NCBI RefSeq assembly: GCF_900086655.1
Contig: NZ_LT575476.1
Location: forward strand, 1,840,503 to 1,904,502
Direction of reading: 5' to 3'
Source: Paenibacillus tuaregi
GTDB lineage: Bacteria > Bacillota > Bacilli > Paenibacillales > Paenibacillaceae
DNA: 64,000 bases
Shown here: one piece after another, positions 55,251 through 63,593 of the stretch
Numbering within the stretch: the stretch's first letter is position 1
Layout of the letters: each line of letters begins with the position of its first letter
Program-made: the position numbers and the translations under genes
The notes under the pieces: generated by a model
Seen by the model: only the letters and a program-made list of their open reading frames with translations
The model's database searches: none
Told to the model about the DNA's origin: nothing

Positions 55251-55280
55251 TTGACACGTATCTTAAAATCGTGTTATTAT
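55251..55280 (+). promoter_or_regulatory. SigA promoter of the interrupted tRNA-Leu gene
   Basis: TTGACA at 55251-55256, an 18-base spacer and TATTAT at 55275-55280, 32 bases upstream of the tRNA 5' end. After integration it points into the element toward the integrase gene. Confidence 0.72.
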
Positions 55281-55311
55281 CTAATTCGTTGCTGTAAGTT
55301 GGCGCATACGC

Positions 55312-55350
55312 GCCGGGGTGGCGGAATTGGCAGACGCACAGGACTTAAAA
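55312..55350 (+). tRNA. tRNA-Leu(UAA), 5' half only
   Basis: GCCGGGGTGGCGGAATTGGC and the following D-arm and anticodon arm up to GGACTTAAAA match a tRNA-Leu with anticodon TAA. The 3' half of the anticodon stem (TCCTG), the long variable arm, the T-arm and the CCCCGGC acceptor strand are all missing: the sequence becomes CAAAACGTGTG. The gene is cut in its anticodon loop. Confidence 0.75.
55341..55350. other. Probable left attachment site (att core) of the integrated element
   Basis: GGACTTAAAA, the anticodon arm and loop of tRNA-Leu, is the last chromosomal-type sequence before the integrase gene. Anticodon-loop crossovers are common for tyrosine recombinases. The true core length is not visible here because the other end is outside the window. 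Confidence 0.5.
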
Positions 55351-55502
55351 CAAAACGTGTGTTCTCTTTATTAAATCCGCTAGGCATTACGGTGTCGGTA
55401 CGCATCCCCTACGCAACAATTACGCTAGTCCTACGAACCGCAAAATACGGAATCCTATACGCCTGCATTCGCTTTATTCGTTATTTACGACGAGTAATCC
55501 GA

Positions 55503-56501
55503 ATGGAGGCGTTTATTATTGAACGGAAAAGACGCGTTAACCTCGCGGCTGCTGGCCGCAAATCCTCTACGGTAGAACTTCCGCTGGAATCCGCCGACTT
55601 TGATTGTGCGGTCTACTCCTTCCTCCGATATTGTCGCATTCGTAACCTATCCGGCAATACCGTCGATTTTTACCGCGATGTTCTAAAAGAGCTAGAGAAA
55701 CAACTCGCGAGTCAAGACGTTACTCGGCCGATTGACATTACGAAAGATAACGTACTGAACGCAATGGATAAAAAGCGAAACGAAAAGATTAAGCGGGGAC
55801 GTGCGGAAACTCCTTCTGATGCTACGATGAACAAGCTTATACGCGGATGGCGGGCTTTCTTTAACTGGCTGCATACGGAGGGATTTATCGATCCCAATCC
55901 TTTTAACGGAATCGGCGTTATAAAATCCGAGCGAAGAGTCATCGAGACTTTTTCGAATGCGCAGGTAAAGGCGCTACTGGATGCGCCAAACCGATCTACA
56001 TTTACGGGATACCGTGATTATGTGATCATGCTTACCTTATTGGATACCGGCATCAGAATTAGCGAATTGGCCTCGTTAAGAGTTACGGATATAAACTGGG
56101 GAGATCGGACGTTTAAGGTGTACGGCAAGGGGCGTAAGGAACGAATTGTACCTTTTTCACGCGCATTAGAGAAGCACTTGAGAGAGTACGTAGAAATACG
56201 AGGCACTGTGGATACTGACTGTTTATTCGTCAATATTGATAACGGCCCGTTTAAGGTCCGCGGTATCCAGCAGGCTATACAGCTTTACGGAAGGGACGCA
56301 AGAATAAAAGGAGTTCGGGTAAGCCCGCATACGTTTCGCCATACCTTCGCTAAAATGTACATAATGAACGGTGGCGACTCGTTTAGCCTACAGAAGATCC
56401 TCGGGCATACCTCGCTCGAAATCGTAAAAATGTACGTAAATTTGTTTAGTACGGATGTAGCGAAACAGCACGCCAAGTTTTCTCCATTGGAACGCCTATA
56501 A
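55503..56501 (+). CDS. Tyrosine recombinase / phage integrase
   Basis: 332-residue site-specific recombinase. An N-terminal SAM-like core-binding domain (about 35-125, AVYSFLRYCRIRNLSGNTVD) precedes the catalytic domain with the full R-K-H-R-H-Y set: DTGIRISELASLRV, GKGRKERIVPF, HTFRHTFAKM, LGHTSLEIVKMYVN. The open frame continues upstream through the tRNA remnant, but protein-like sequence begins near ATG 55503, which lacks a clear ribosome site. Its place next to the cut tRNA-Leu is the standard attachment-site/integrase arrangement. Confidence 0.9.
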   Translation: MEAFIIERKRRVNLAAAGRKSSTVELPLESADFDCAVYSFLRYCRIRNLSGNTVDFYRDVLKELEKQLASQDVTRPIDITKDNVLNAMDKKRNEKIKRGRAETPSDATMNKLIRGWRAFFNWLHTEGFIDPNPFNGIGVIKSERRVIETFSNAQVKALLDAPNRSTFTGYRDYVIMLTLLDTGIRISELASLRVTDINWGDRTFKVYGKGRKERIVPFSRALEKHLREYVEIRGTVDTDCLFVNIDNGPFKVRGIQQAIQLYGRDARIKGVRVSPHTFRHTFAKMYIMNGGDSFSLQKILGHTSLEIVKMYVNLFSTDVAKQHAKFSPLERL

Positions 56502-56518
56502 ATCGTTAACACAAGACG

Positions 56519-56559
56519 TAGCGCTCAGTTCTTCGGGATTGGGCGCTATTTTTTTTTTT
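56519..56559 (+). terminator. Terminator after the integrase gene
   Basis: TAGCGCTC...GGGCGCTA hairpin with eleven T after it. Confidence 0.82.
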
Positions 56560-56730
56560 GCAAAAAAGTGAGCGAGACGTGACTAGTCTCCGTTGAGATA
56601 ATTGTAGGAGGAAATATTTTCGCGAAAAGTGTGCGGAATTGAAGCGAACTTTCTATATAGCGATATGAGCGTAAATTTCCACTAACTTGCGAGACCTCGA
56701 CAAAAAGTAGAGGCGAAAGGAGGCGTAATA

Positions 56731-57260
56731 TTGGACGCTCGGGACCGATTGGAAGCCCATCTAATTTGGAGATCGCACGTTGCTTTGAGATATCAGAGTC
56801 CTATGAAACGTATAAGAGATTTTTAAGAGCTTATGGTATCCCCTACCGCTATATAGATCGTAACTATGGAGGAAGAGAGGCCATTTCACAGGGGTATGAC
56901 TTTGAGCGGAGGTTAGGCAATATTCTTAGCATTATTTACCCGGTTGTAGAGCAGTGGCCAAAAATAGGAATCTGTATTCCAGATTTTATAATAAACGGCT
57001 CAGAATAGGTTGACGCTAAACTAAGCGCCCATAGTGTGCGTGACTCCCGGTGCCGGACGGTTGAGAAATACGAAGAGGAGGCAGATGTTCTGACGATTTA
57101 CTACGCTCGTGGAAAAAGGGAGCCGTTTAAGTACGGGATTGCTAACGTACTTCACGTATCCGCATTGTTTCCTGCACTATTGGCCGCTGGGCGTCCTGAC
57201 TTAATAGCGGACATGAAGAAATTTATATCCAGCGTTTCTTTTAAGGAGGAGGTTGCATAA
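56731..57260 (+). pseudogene. PD-(D/E)XK-type nuclease, broken by a frameshift and an amber codon
   Basis: A perfect ribosome site (AAAGGAGG) precedes TTG 56731, whose frame (MDARDRLEAHLIWRSHVALR) stops after 31 codons. Another frame then carries the likely rest: an HTH-like LEIARCFEISESYETYKRFL, then AYGIPYRYIDRNYGG and ICIPDFIINGSE. A TAG at 57006 follows, and the same frame continues VDAKLSAHSVRDSRCRTVEK to TAA 57260. Read together they form a nuclease fold with PD, an 11-residue gap, then DAK. HTH plus PD-(D/E)XK is known from some homing endonucleases. The stop overlaps the next start. Confidence 0.6.
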
Positions 57261-57694
57261 TGACCAGCAATGCTCAGGTGGAACAAAAACTCGTCAGCAT
57301 CGAATCCCAAACGGAATACTCCGTAACTTCCGGGGCAACCGAAACGCGCATCTTTGTAAAAATGTACGTGGATGCCGCAAAAGCGGGTCTCATAGCGGAT
57401 ATGGGCGCCCAGAATTGGACGACACTTTGCGTGATCGCTTCGTTTATGGATGCGGCCGGTAACTGCTATCCAACGCAGGAGCAGATTGCGCGATACCTCG
57501 GAGTTAACCGACAGACAGCGAACAAGTACGTACGTAATCTCGTAAACTATCGGTGGCGGGGGCATCCAGTGATTCGCGCAATTAGAAAAAGGGGCGAGGG
57601 GAGTGGGCGCTGGGAAAATACGCGCTATACAGTTCTTCCTATCAGTCAGCTTGCGATATTCAATGCGGAACCAGGTGCTCTTGATAGCGGCTAA
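57260..57694 (+). CDS. Helix-turn-helix protein, probable phage replication initiator
   Basis: 144 residues. The core at about 35-110 is a winged-HTH of the HTH_36 type: NWTTLCVIASFMDAAGNCYP, then QEQIARYLGVNRQTANKYVR. Such domains open replication (RepA/DnaD-like) proteins of plasmids and phages. The protein is short and ends in LDSG without a C-terminal domain, so it may be truncated. ATG 57260 overlaps the nuclease stop by one base. The 57,695-57,989 gap after it is AT-rich and carries two inverted repeats. Confidence 0.68.
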   Translation: MTSNAQVEQKLVSIESQTEYSVTSGATETRIFVKMYVDAAKAGLIADMGAQNWTTLCVIASFMDAAGNCYPTQEQIARYLGVNRQTANKYVRNLVNYRWRGHPVIRAIRKRGEGSGRWENTRYTVLPISQLAIFNAEPGALDSG

Positions 57695-57696
57695 GT

Positions 57697-57728
57697 CCAT
57701 GTCCGCGTGCACCGACATGGTGATCACC
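57697..57728. repeat. Inverted repeats after the HTH gene
   Basis: CCATGTC (57697-57703) pairs with GACATGG (57714-57720), followed directly by the palindrome GGTGATCACC (57719-57728). No T-run follows, so this looks more like a protein-binding or replication-related site than a terminator. Confidence 0.4.
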
Positions 57729-57989
57729 AACTTGGTAAATGTGGCACTAACTATAATCACTATTAACTAGAGCCATTAAGAACTAGATAAATAATACCGA
57801 ATGATTTAAGACTCTATCGCTTCGGAAATAAATTTCCTTGCGAGACGATTAATAAATAAACCAATAACGAAACACTTAGCGTTCCTAGATAAGATATTGA
57901 TGGATTAGATACGCGAAGAAGTTTATTCGAAGAAGAAAAACCCTAACGGACCCGGCCGCGCGCCGCCCGTAAGAAACGGAGGCCCCACG

Positions 57990-58673
57990 ATGACTTACGC
58001 ACCAACCCGCACCTTTCCCGATAACCCGCTTCTCGGTCCGCTATCTCGCGCCGACTTCATTACCGCCAATTTGCCGCTCGTCCACAAGGTCGCGAGCCGT
58101 TACGTTACTGTTTCCCGTGCTTTTCGCGTGGAATTAGCGGACATTATCGGCGAGGGGAGTATCGGACTCATAAACGCTTACGACCGCTATAACGACGCAA
58201 AAATCACGTTTGGAACGTACGCTTATAGCCAAATAAGCGGCCGCATCCAGAATTACTTTCGCGATAAGGTGGGCGACGTTAGTATCCCCGCGCGCTTGGT
58301 CGAATTGTCGCGCAAAGTTATCACCGACAACCTTGAAGACGCATCCCCGGAAGTGATCGCGGAGAGCCTCGGCATTAGCGTGAATAGAGCGAAGAATGCT
58401 GCCATGTGTGCCAAGGCCCGGTTTGCCTCACCGATCGACAACGTGGACAATGACGCTAGTATCTTCGCGAGAGTTGATGATGTTAGCCACGTTGATGTCG
58501 CCCAGTTTATCGGTAAGCAGCCGGAACGACAGCGCCAGATCGCACGCTTATTACTAGCCGGTAAGACAAATCGCGAGATCGCGTCAGTAATCGGAGTCAG
58601 CCAGGGGCGCGTTACGCAGCTTATCACCCGTCTACGTAAAGACTGCGCTGCAGAGTTCGAAATTGCCGCTTAA
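57990..58673 (+). CDS. Element-encoded sigma-70 family factor
   Basis: 227 residues. Region 2 is clear: ITANLPLVHKVASRYVTVSR, then GEGSIGLINAYDRYNDAKIT and FGTYAYSQISGRIQNYFRDK. Region 4 is KTNREIASVIGVSQGRVTQL. Region 3 is short (SIPARLVELSRKVITDNLED). Overall it recalls the SigB/F/G-type group rather than an ECF factor. An ACGGAGG ribosome site precedes ATG 57990. In this element it probably directs late or element-specific promoters. Confidence 0.85.
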   Translation: MTYAPTRTFPDNPLLGPLSRADFITANLPLVHKVASRYVTVSRAFRVELADIIGEGSIGLINAYDRYNDAKITFGTYAYSQISGRIQNYFRDKVGDVSIPARLVELSRKVITDNLEDASPEVIAESLGISVNRAKNAAMCAKARFASPIDNVDNDASIFARVDDVSHVDVAQFIGKQPERQRQIARLLLAGKTNREIASVIGVSQGRVTQLITRLRKDCAAEFEIAA

Positions 58674-58699
58674 TAAAAATCGAAACGGAGGTATTACGC

Positions 58700-59053
58700 A
58701 TGTCTAAATTAAACGTACAGCTTAACGCCAACTACCGCTTAACAACGGACGGGACGCAGTTCATCCTCAAACAGCGCAAGCTCGTAGACCCCACGAAAGC
58801 GCCCGGCTACAAGCCTGAACCAGGCGTTCCGTCTCCGGAGCTCCGCGAAACCTGGCCGGACGCAGGCTATTACTCGTATACGCCGGGCGGCCTCAGTGCG
58901 CTGATTAATCACGTTGTAATCGCGTCTGCAGCCGACAGTGATACGGAAGAGCTGACGGAGTTTACCGAGCTTATCCGTGCGGAGTCGGAGAGGTTAGCCG
59001 AAGCTATTAACGCAGGGTTTAAGCGTGAAATTACCGTTAAATTAGGCGCGTAG
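58700..59053 (+). CDS. Phage-type hypothetical protein
   Basis: 117 residues: MSKLNVQLNANYRLTTDGTQ, a Pro-rich stretch (TKAPGYKPEPGVPSPEL) and an acidic helical end (EELTEFTELIRAESERLAEA). Small proteins with this layout occur in Firmicute phage early regions, but I know no function. An ACGGAGG ribosome site precedes it. It follows the sigma factor gene by 26 bp and probably shares its transcript. Confidence 0.7.
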   Translation: MSKLNVQLNANYRLTTDGTQFILKQRKLVDPTKAPGYKPEPGVPSPELRETWPDAGYYSYTPGGLSALINHVVIASAADSDTEELTEFTELIRAESERLAEAINAGFKREITVKLGA

Positions 59054-59208
59054 GGCTTGTGGCAGGGTGTTCGGTAGGGTAACGGGGAAGGACGCTGATA
59101 TGCGCTGAAAACGAGCAGTTAGAATGGAAGCACCGCATTTACACCGCATTTATTCCCCCAAATCCCCCACGATTTTTGATACGCTTTAAATGACGAAGGA
59201 GGTAGCGA

Positions 59209-59277
59209 ATGAACGGAACATTCGAAACAGTTGACGATATTCTCGATTATTACAACGAAAGGGGCGACGCGAAATGA
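59209..59277 (+). CDS. 22-residue peptide gene
   Basis: ATG 59209 follows GAAGGAGGT at ideal distance: MNGTFETVDDILDYYNERGD, ending AK, TGA 59277. The stop overlaps the next ATG (ATGA), so at least its ribosome site serves the operon. It may be a leader peptide for coupling. Confidence 0.5.
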   Translation: MNGTFETVDDILDYYNERGDAK

Positions 59278-59459
59278 GTGACGTTAAGAAACCGACTATT
59301 CCCATAGAGGTTGCGAACGTTATCGAGGAGTTACGCGTTAGGGAGTACGATAATGCTGGACTTATCTCTATAGCCCTGCGGACAGGCGGCGGACTTCACA
59401 ACGATACCAAAAACGATGCAGACAATTCCGTTCGACACGCTGCTGGCCACGTTGGTTAA
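59274..59459 (+). CDS. DUF1642-like phage protein, N-terminal part
   Basis: 61 residues: KKPTIPIEVANVIEELRVRE, then YDNAGLISIALRTGG. The first 45 residues look like the start of phage DUF1642-type proteins; the last 14 (DADNSVRHAAGHVG) do not. The missing rest appears in the +1 frame at 59,416. So this is either half of a gene split by a small indel or a coupled pair. Confidence 0.5.
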   Translation: MSDVKKPTIPIEVANVIEELRVREYDNAGLISIALRTGGGLHNDTKNDADNSVRHAAGHVG

Positions 59460-59619
59460 CGGATATGAGCGGGAGCTGACGGAGGAGGAACGTGCTTACG
59501 CTGCGATACGTGAAGAGTACGCAGAACTGTCCGATACCGAATTCGCAGAAGGATATGACGCTGGTATTGAATTTACGCTCAACACGCTCGGAATAAAAAT
59601 CGGAGGGGTGAACGCTTAA
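59416..59619 (+). CDS. DUF1642-like phage protein, C-terminal part
   Basis: 67 residues: MQTIPFDTLLATLVNGYERE, then an acidic helical part and GIEFTLNTLGIKIGGVNA. The FDTLLATLVNGYE motif is the typical C-terminal block of DUF1642-like proteins and fits the gene at 59,274, from which it differs by a +1 frame. It has no clear ribosome site of its own. Its stop touches the next ATG. Confidence 0.5.
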   Translation: MQTIPFDTLLATLVNGYERELTEEERAYAAIREEYAELSDTEFAEGYDAGIEFTLNTLGIKIGGVNA

Positions 59620-59829
59620 ATGAGCGTACTTAAATCAGTAATTCAGCGTGCAGTTCCGTTTCTTGAGAAAGCCGCAATTATCTACTTTGTTACGGGATTA
59701 CTTCTAGCGTTCATTGTCTGGGTGTTCGCCGCCATCAAATTAGGGACGTTCGTACTAACGATCATTTTCGGACCTATCCTATCCGTAGTACTCATATTCA
59801 TGTGGATCATAGCGGGATTCCCTATATGA
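59620..59829 (+). CDS. Small two-helix membrane protein
   Basis: 69 residues with two long hydrophobic segments (IIYFVTGLLLAFIVWVFAAI and VLTIIFGPILSVVLIFMWII). ATG 59620 follows the previous stop directly, with CGGAGGGG ahead of it. The function is unknown. The gap 59,830-60,113 after it has no gene; it is rich in TCG/CGA words and short repeats. Confidence 0.62.
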   Translation: MSVLKSVIQRAVPFLEKAAIIYFVTGLLLAFIVWVFAAIKLGTFVLTIIFGPILSVVLIFMWIIAGFPI

Positions 59830-60113
59830 AATCAGCAGTGAGGCAATTCTCAATATAATAATGAAAATATGCGAACGGCCGAGATAAACGGAGCATAAAC
59901 GAGATTGCGTCGTTTGCGTGAAATTCGGAGATGTTACGAAAAATCGTAGTTAAGCGGAAATTATTCGATCTCGTGATTATGAAAACCGATCTTAAGTCGG
60001 AAAAATTGGACACAAACGAAGGTACACGAAAATAGATTCAGGAAGACAAAACGGACGAATTTGGCGTTCGACCTATTTACGCATATCATTTTATAATCGG
60101 AGGTGTCAGACGG

Positions 60114-60632
60114 ATGACAACGGAAACTAAACGGGATTTGGCGGCAGACCTAGCGATATGCGAGGCGGCAACGCCGGGACCTTGGCGGAGACTCGCGAAA
60201 TATGAATGCGCAGTTGTTAACACCGACACTTTTGCGGAAGTCATAAGCGCAAGGGGAGACGATGCGGTATACGTAGACATTGAACCAGAGGATGAACGCT
60301 TTATTCTCGAATCCCGCGAAGGCTGGCCGCACGCAATCCGGCGGGCAATAGCGGCCGAGGCGGAGGTTGGGCGACAAAAACAGTCGTACCGTAAACTACG
60401 TGCGTTACACGACGAACAGTGCGCAAGGGCTTCGGAATATTACGCAGAAATGAAAACCCTGCGCGACCACGTAATGACCGTATACCAAAAGGCGCGGAAT
60501 GACTGCGCACGATGGGACGGAGGTCAATGCGTTGGTCTTCCGGTATTCCAAGATCGTGCCTTCGCCAGGCGATTAGTTCGCGACTTAGAGCCGATTCTAT
60601 TTCCGGAGGTGCCTGCGGATGCCGCGTCCTAA
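60114..60632 (+). CDS. Ead/Ea22-like phage protein
   Basis: 172 residues. The start LAADLAICEAATPGPWRRLA and the block ERFILESREGWPHAIRRAIA match the pattern of Ead/Ea22-like proteins found in early regions of phages; the later half is a coiled-coil and Cys-containing tail. Their function is not known. CGGAGGTG precedes ATG 60114. Its end overlaps the next gene by 14 bases. Confidence 0.7.
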   Translation: MTTETKRDLAADLAICEAATPGPWRRLAKYECAVVNTDTFAEVISARGDDAVYVDIEPEDERFILESREGWPHAIRRAIAAEAEVGRQKQSYRKLRALHDEQCARASEYYAEMKTLRDHVMTVYQKARNDCARWDGGQCVGLPVFQDRAFARRLVRDLEPILFPEVPADAAS

Positions 60633-61023
60633 AATAACCGCTGAGCAACGCAAGGACTGGCGTAACCTCCCGCTTGAGCACTGGAATGTTCGTACTGTTC
60701 ACGCAATGGTTATCGATCTAAATGCGGAGAAGTTCGGTGTCGATACGTACATTCCCCTCCGCGGTTGGGCGTTCGAGCAGGGCGTAATCAAGCGCGCTCT
60801 CACAGATTACGGTCCGGCAGCTCTACGCGAGACGATTGAACGAGCCTTCGCGGAGTATCGGCCGAGTCCAGAATATCCGCAATTGACAGCGGGCTTTCTG
60901 ATTGCGTACATGCTACCGCGGATTATGCCGCAGGTGCTGGCGGAGATGAAGCGGAAAGAGCAGGCGGAGGCAAGGCCGGCTAATGGCGGGATGAGCACGG
61001 AGGAGCTGGCGGGTTGGTTGTGA
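60619..61023 (+). CDS. Phage early protein, possible replication accessory
   Basis: 134 residues, helical: RPKITAEQRKDWRNLPLEHW, then FAEYRPSPEYPQLTAGFLIA and a Glu/Ala-rich end (GGMSTEELAGWL). I do not know the family. Its position just before the DnaC-like ATPase and the overlap with the Ead-like gene suggest a replication-region role, for example a primosomal helper; this is inference from position. Confidence 0.6.
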   Translation: MPRPKITAEQRKDWRNLPLEHWNVRTVHAMVIDLNAEKFGVDTYIPLRGWAFEQGVIKRALTDYGPAALRETIERAFAEYRPSPEYPQLTAGFLIAYMLPRIMPQVLAEMKRKEQAEARPANGGMSTEELAGWL

Positions 61024-61112
61024 CGTTCGCAATTTAGACACGCGAATAAGTATTTACTCGGATTTACGCCAATCCATCCGCGATCTAAACTTAATTACGA
61101 AGGAGGAACGCA

Positions 61113-61892
61113 ATGGGTTCGAGGACACACGCAGACAACTGTATATTAGCAATGCACTGTACTCTTGCTGGCACCAATAAGTGTAACGCACTCTGCTCGT
61201 CTTACATCGCTTGTCACGGCTATAACGGAGCAGGCGGCCGGATAGCAAACGCAGGTTTGCCGGAAGAGTATCGGCTCGTCACGCTGCAGAACTCGCCAGT
61301 ACGCACAGATCAGGCGGAGGCTTATACGGTTATAGATTCGTACGTTAACACTTTCCAGCGTCAGTTTGGTGAAGTTGCTTCGGACAGGCAGCGAATCAAA
61401 TCGCTATATCTATTCTCGCTCGAACCTGGCACCGGTAAGACCACGTCAGCGGCCGCAATCCTTAACGAATATATCACGCGCCATTATATCGGATCGTTCC
61501 AACGCAACAGGCAAGCGTTGGAACGTCCGGCGTACTTTCTCGACGTTAACGCATGGCAGACGTTATTCCTCGGATTTAACCGTAGTCACGTGCCGCAGGA
61601 GACCGCGGAGCCACTTGCCGCAGAGTATTACGCAATGGAGCAGCGCGCCAAAGCCGCTCCGTTTGCGGTACTCGACGATATTGGCGTACGGTCGGCGTCC
61701 GAAGCGTTTCGGGCGGACCTGCACGGCGTGATTAATCATCGCGTAGCTAGTGCGCTGCCGACCATCTATACGAGCAACATTCCGATCGAAGAGCTTGCCC
61801 AGGTGTTTGACAAACGGCTAGCGGACCGTGTGCGGGATATGTGCGGAGTGATTCCGTTTAAGGGCGAGAGCAAGCGAGGAATGAGAAAATGA
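61113..61892 (+). CDS. DnaC/IstB-like AAA+ helicase loader
   Basis: 259 residues. The AAA+ core has Walker A LEPGTGKTTSA (about 103-113), Walker B PFAVLDDIGVRS and a sensor-like TIYTSNIPIEEL. This fits phage DnaC/DnaI-type loaders. The N-terminus has five cysteines within 25 residues (C10, C16, C24, C28, C34), a likely zinc site like that of DnaI. GAAGGAGG precedes the ATG. The helicase it would load is encoded next. Confidence 0.85.
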   Translation: MGSRTHADNCILAMHCTLAGTNKCNALCSSYIACHGYNGAGGRIANAGLPEEYRLVTLQNSPVRTDQAEAYTVIDSYVNTFQRQFGEVASDRQRIKSLYLFSLEPGTGKTTSAAAILNEYITRHYIGSFQRNRQALERPAYFLDVNAWQTLFLGFNRSHVPQETAEPLAAEYYAMEQRAKAAPFAVLDDIGVRSASEAFRADLHGVINHRVASALPTIYTSNIPIEELAQVFDKRLADRVRDMCGVIPFKGESKRGMRK

Positions 61893-62151
61893 AATTTTAA
61901 GTAAACAGGAGCATAAGCGAGCATTCCTGTCTTACAACCTATATTTTGAGAGTCAAAAAAATTTACTATCTTATTAATAAATGGATATATAAGTAATTTA
62001 ATACATGGGTATACACCTGTTGAGACCTGTTTAGACTGTCTTTTTTGTAAGATAATTTGTAAGACAGACATTGCACGAAAAATTAAAAATCAGCTAATTT
62101 GAGGTTAGTAAACTTTACACTACTTAGATTAGAATCGGAGGTGAGCGGTAG

Positions 62152-63540
62152 ATGGCTGTATACGGCGAGCAGCTAATATCAAAGATCGTAGACACCGGCG
62201 AAGTTTCAGCGTTGGACAAGTACGGAATCACGCGAGATGATTTCCTGACAGATGGTGAGAAACAGGCGTATGATTTCGTTATTAAGTACGGACGGGATAA
62301 CGGAGGGCGGGCCCCTTCGTACGCCAGTCTCACCGCTGAGTGTCCGGACATTACGTATATACCAGGCGTAACCGACTCCTTTGCATACTTAGCCGAGCGG
62401 ATAAAAGATGCGTCGGGGAAACGTAATGTTGCCGAGTTGTTCAACGGAAAAGTGGACGAACAAACGGGAAGGCGTCTTGAGTCAGAGGTGTCAAAGAAAT
62501 TCCAAGCGCTTGATACGCAAGAGTTTATTACATGGTTGACGAATACTGTCGAAGGAATTAAACTAAAAACAAGAACAAGTGTTCGTATACTGGGTGATAT
62601 ATCCAATGAAACGGACCGTTTTCTAGCGGAATACCGCGCACGCAAAGCCGGTGAATCTTACCGCATATGGCTTTCGGCCTTCGCGGCAATTAACGAACAG
62701 ATCGGCGGTTACCTATCGTCAAACATGTATACGTGGTACGCAAGATCCGGACGAGGCAAATCCGTTATCGTCATGGTAGAGGCGATCGAAGCTGCGCTGC
62801 AGGGAGCCGTTGTTTTGGTCTACGCACTAGAGATGTCACGCTTTGAGTGGCTGGCTCGTGCATTCTCGTACTTATCCGCAAAGGCAGGTACGTTCACCGC
62901 GCAGATTGCCGGCGTAGATTACGAAGCAGGCTTTGATAATCGTGCGATGCTCACGGGCCGCCTACCGGAAGAGTACGAACAGCAGCTCGCGGATTTCCTG
63001 CGTAATCTCAACGAGCAAATACCCGGCCGCATTATCTTACGCGCTACGGATGACGAAGGCTTTACGGACCGCTCCGTGCGCCAGCTTGAGGCGGATATTA
63101 ACGAGGTGCGCGCGGATGTAGCCGTAGTCGATCCGATCTATTACATGGATTACGAGGCGAATACATCTAAAACAGCGGGTGGAGACGCGGCAGCTACGTC
63201 GAAAAAACTGCGCCTAATGGCCGGGCGAACGAGGACAGCGCTTCATGTAATCACGCAGGCTGATGAGAATCCGAACGAAAAGGGCGACGACGGCGTACGC
63301 GAGATGAAACCGCCGAAGCGTGCTGAAATCAAGAAGACGAAGGCGGTCCTGGAGGACGCGGCCAATACGTTCGCCATCGATACTCTGGCGCAGGAAGGAC
63401 GTGGGATTATTGAACTCGCGAAGGGTCGTAGCGGTGGGGAAGATACGCGGGTAGAAATCGTGTATTTACCGAATTTCGGTATCGTTCGGGAGATCGTTGA
63501 TAGCGGGGGAGACAGAGGGCAGTTTGTAAGTGGATTTTAA
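62152..63540 (+). CDS. DnaB-like replicative helicase
   Basis: 462 residues. An N-terminal DnaB-type domain (about 1-125, LISKIVDTGEVSALDKYGIT) precedes the RecA-type core with Walker A YARSGRGKSVIVM (about 196-208), VYALEMSRFEW, and Walker B DVAVVDPIYYMDYE. The middle of the core includes DINEVRADVAV. It works with the upstream loader. GGAGGTGA precedes the ATG. The 260-bp gap before it has AT-rich sequence with a TTTGTAAGA motif repeated twice (about 62,045 and 62,060), possibly part of an origin. Confidence 0.85.
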   Translation: MAVYGEQLISKIVDTGEVSALDKYGITRDDFLTDGEKQAYDFVIKYGRDNGGRAPSYASLTAECPDITYIPGVTDSFAYLAERIKDASGKRNVAELFNGKVDEQTGRRLESEVSKKFQALDTQEFITWLTNTVEGIKLKTRTSVRILGDISNETDRFLAEYRARKAGESYRIWLSAFAAINEQIGGYLSSNMYTWYARSGRGKSVIVMVEAIEAALQGAVVLVYALEMSRFEWLARAFSYLSAKAGTFTAQIAGVDYEAGFDNRAMLTGRLPEEYEQQLADFLRNLNEQIPGRIILRATDDEGFTDRSVRQLEADINEVRADVAVVDPIYYMDYEANTSKTAGGDAAATSKKLRLMAGRTRTALHVITQADENPNEKGDDGVREMKPPKRAEIKKTKAVLEDAANTFAIDTLAQEGRGIIELAKGRSGGEDTRVEIVYLPNFGIVREIVDSGGDRGQFVSGF

Positions 63541-63593
63541 TTTTGGCGTAATGTATAAGTTTACTATTACGTAATATGTTACGTCTTATATTA

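Noticed and set aside
55369-55420. A degenerate tRNA-Leu 3' half after the cut
   Set aside because: AAATCC and GTGTCGGT pieces resemble a variable arm and T-arm, but the T-stem and acceptor do not pair, so I do not call a restored tRNA.
55312-55502. Group I intron in tRNA-Leu(UAA)
   Set aside because: The anticodon-loop position is suggestive, but no 3' exon nor intron core elements were seen before the integrase gene.
59274-59619. Programmed frameshift in the DUF1642-like pair
   Set aside because: The offset is +1 and there is no matching slippery site, so an indel or two coupled genes is simpler.
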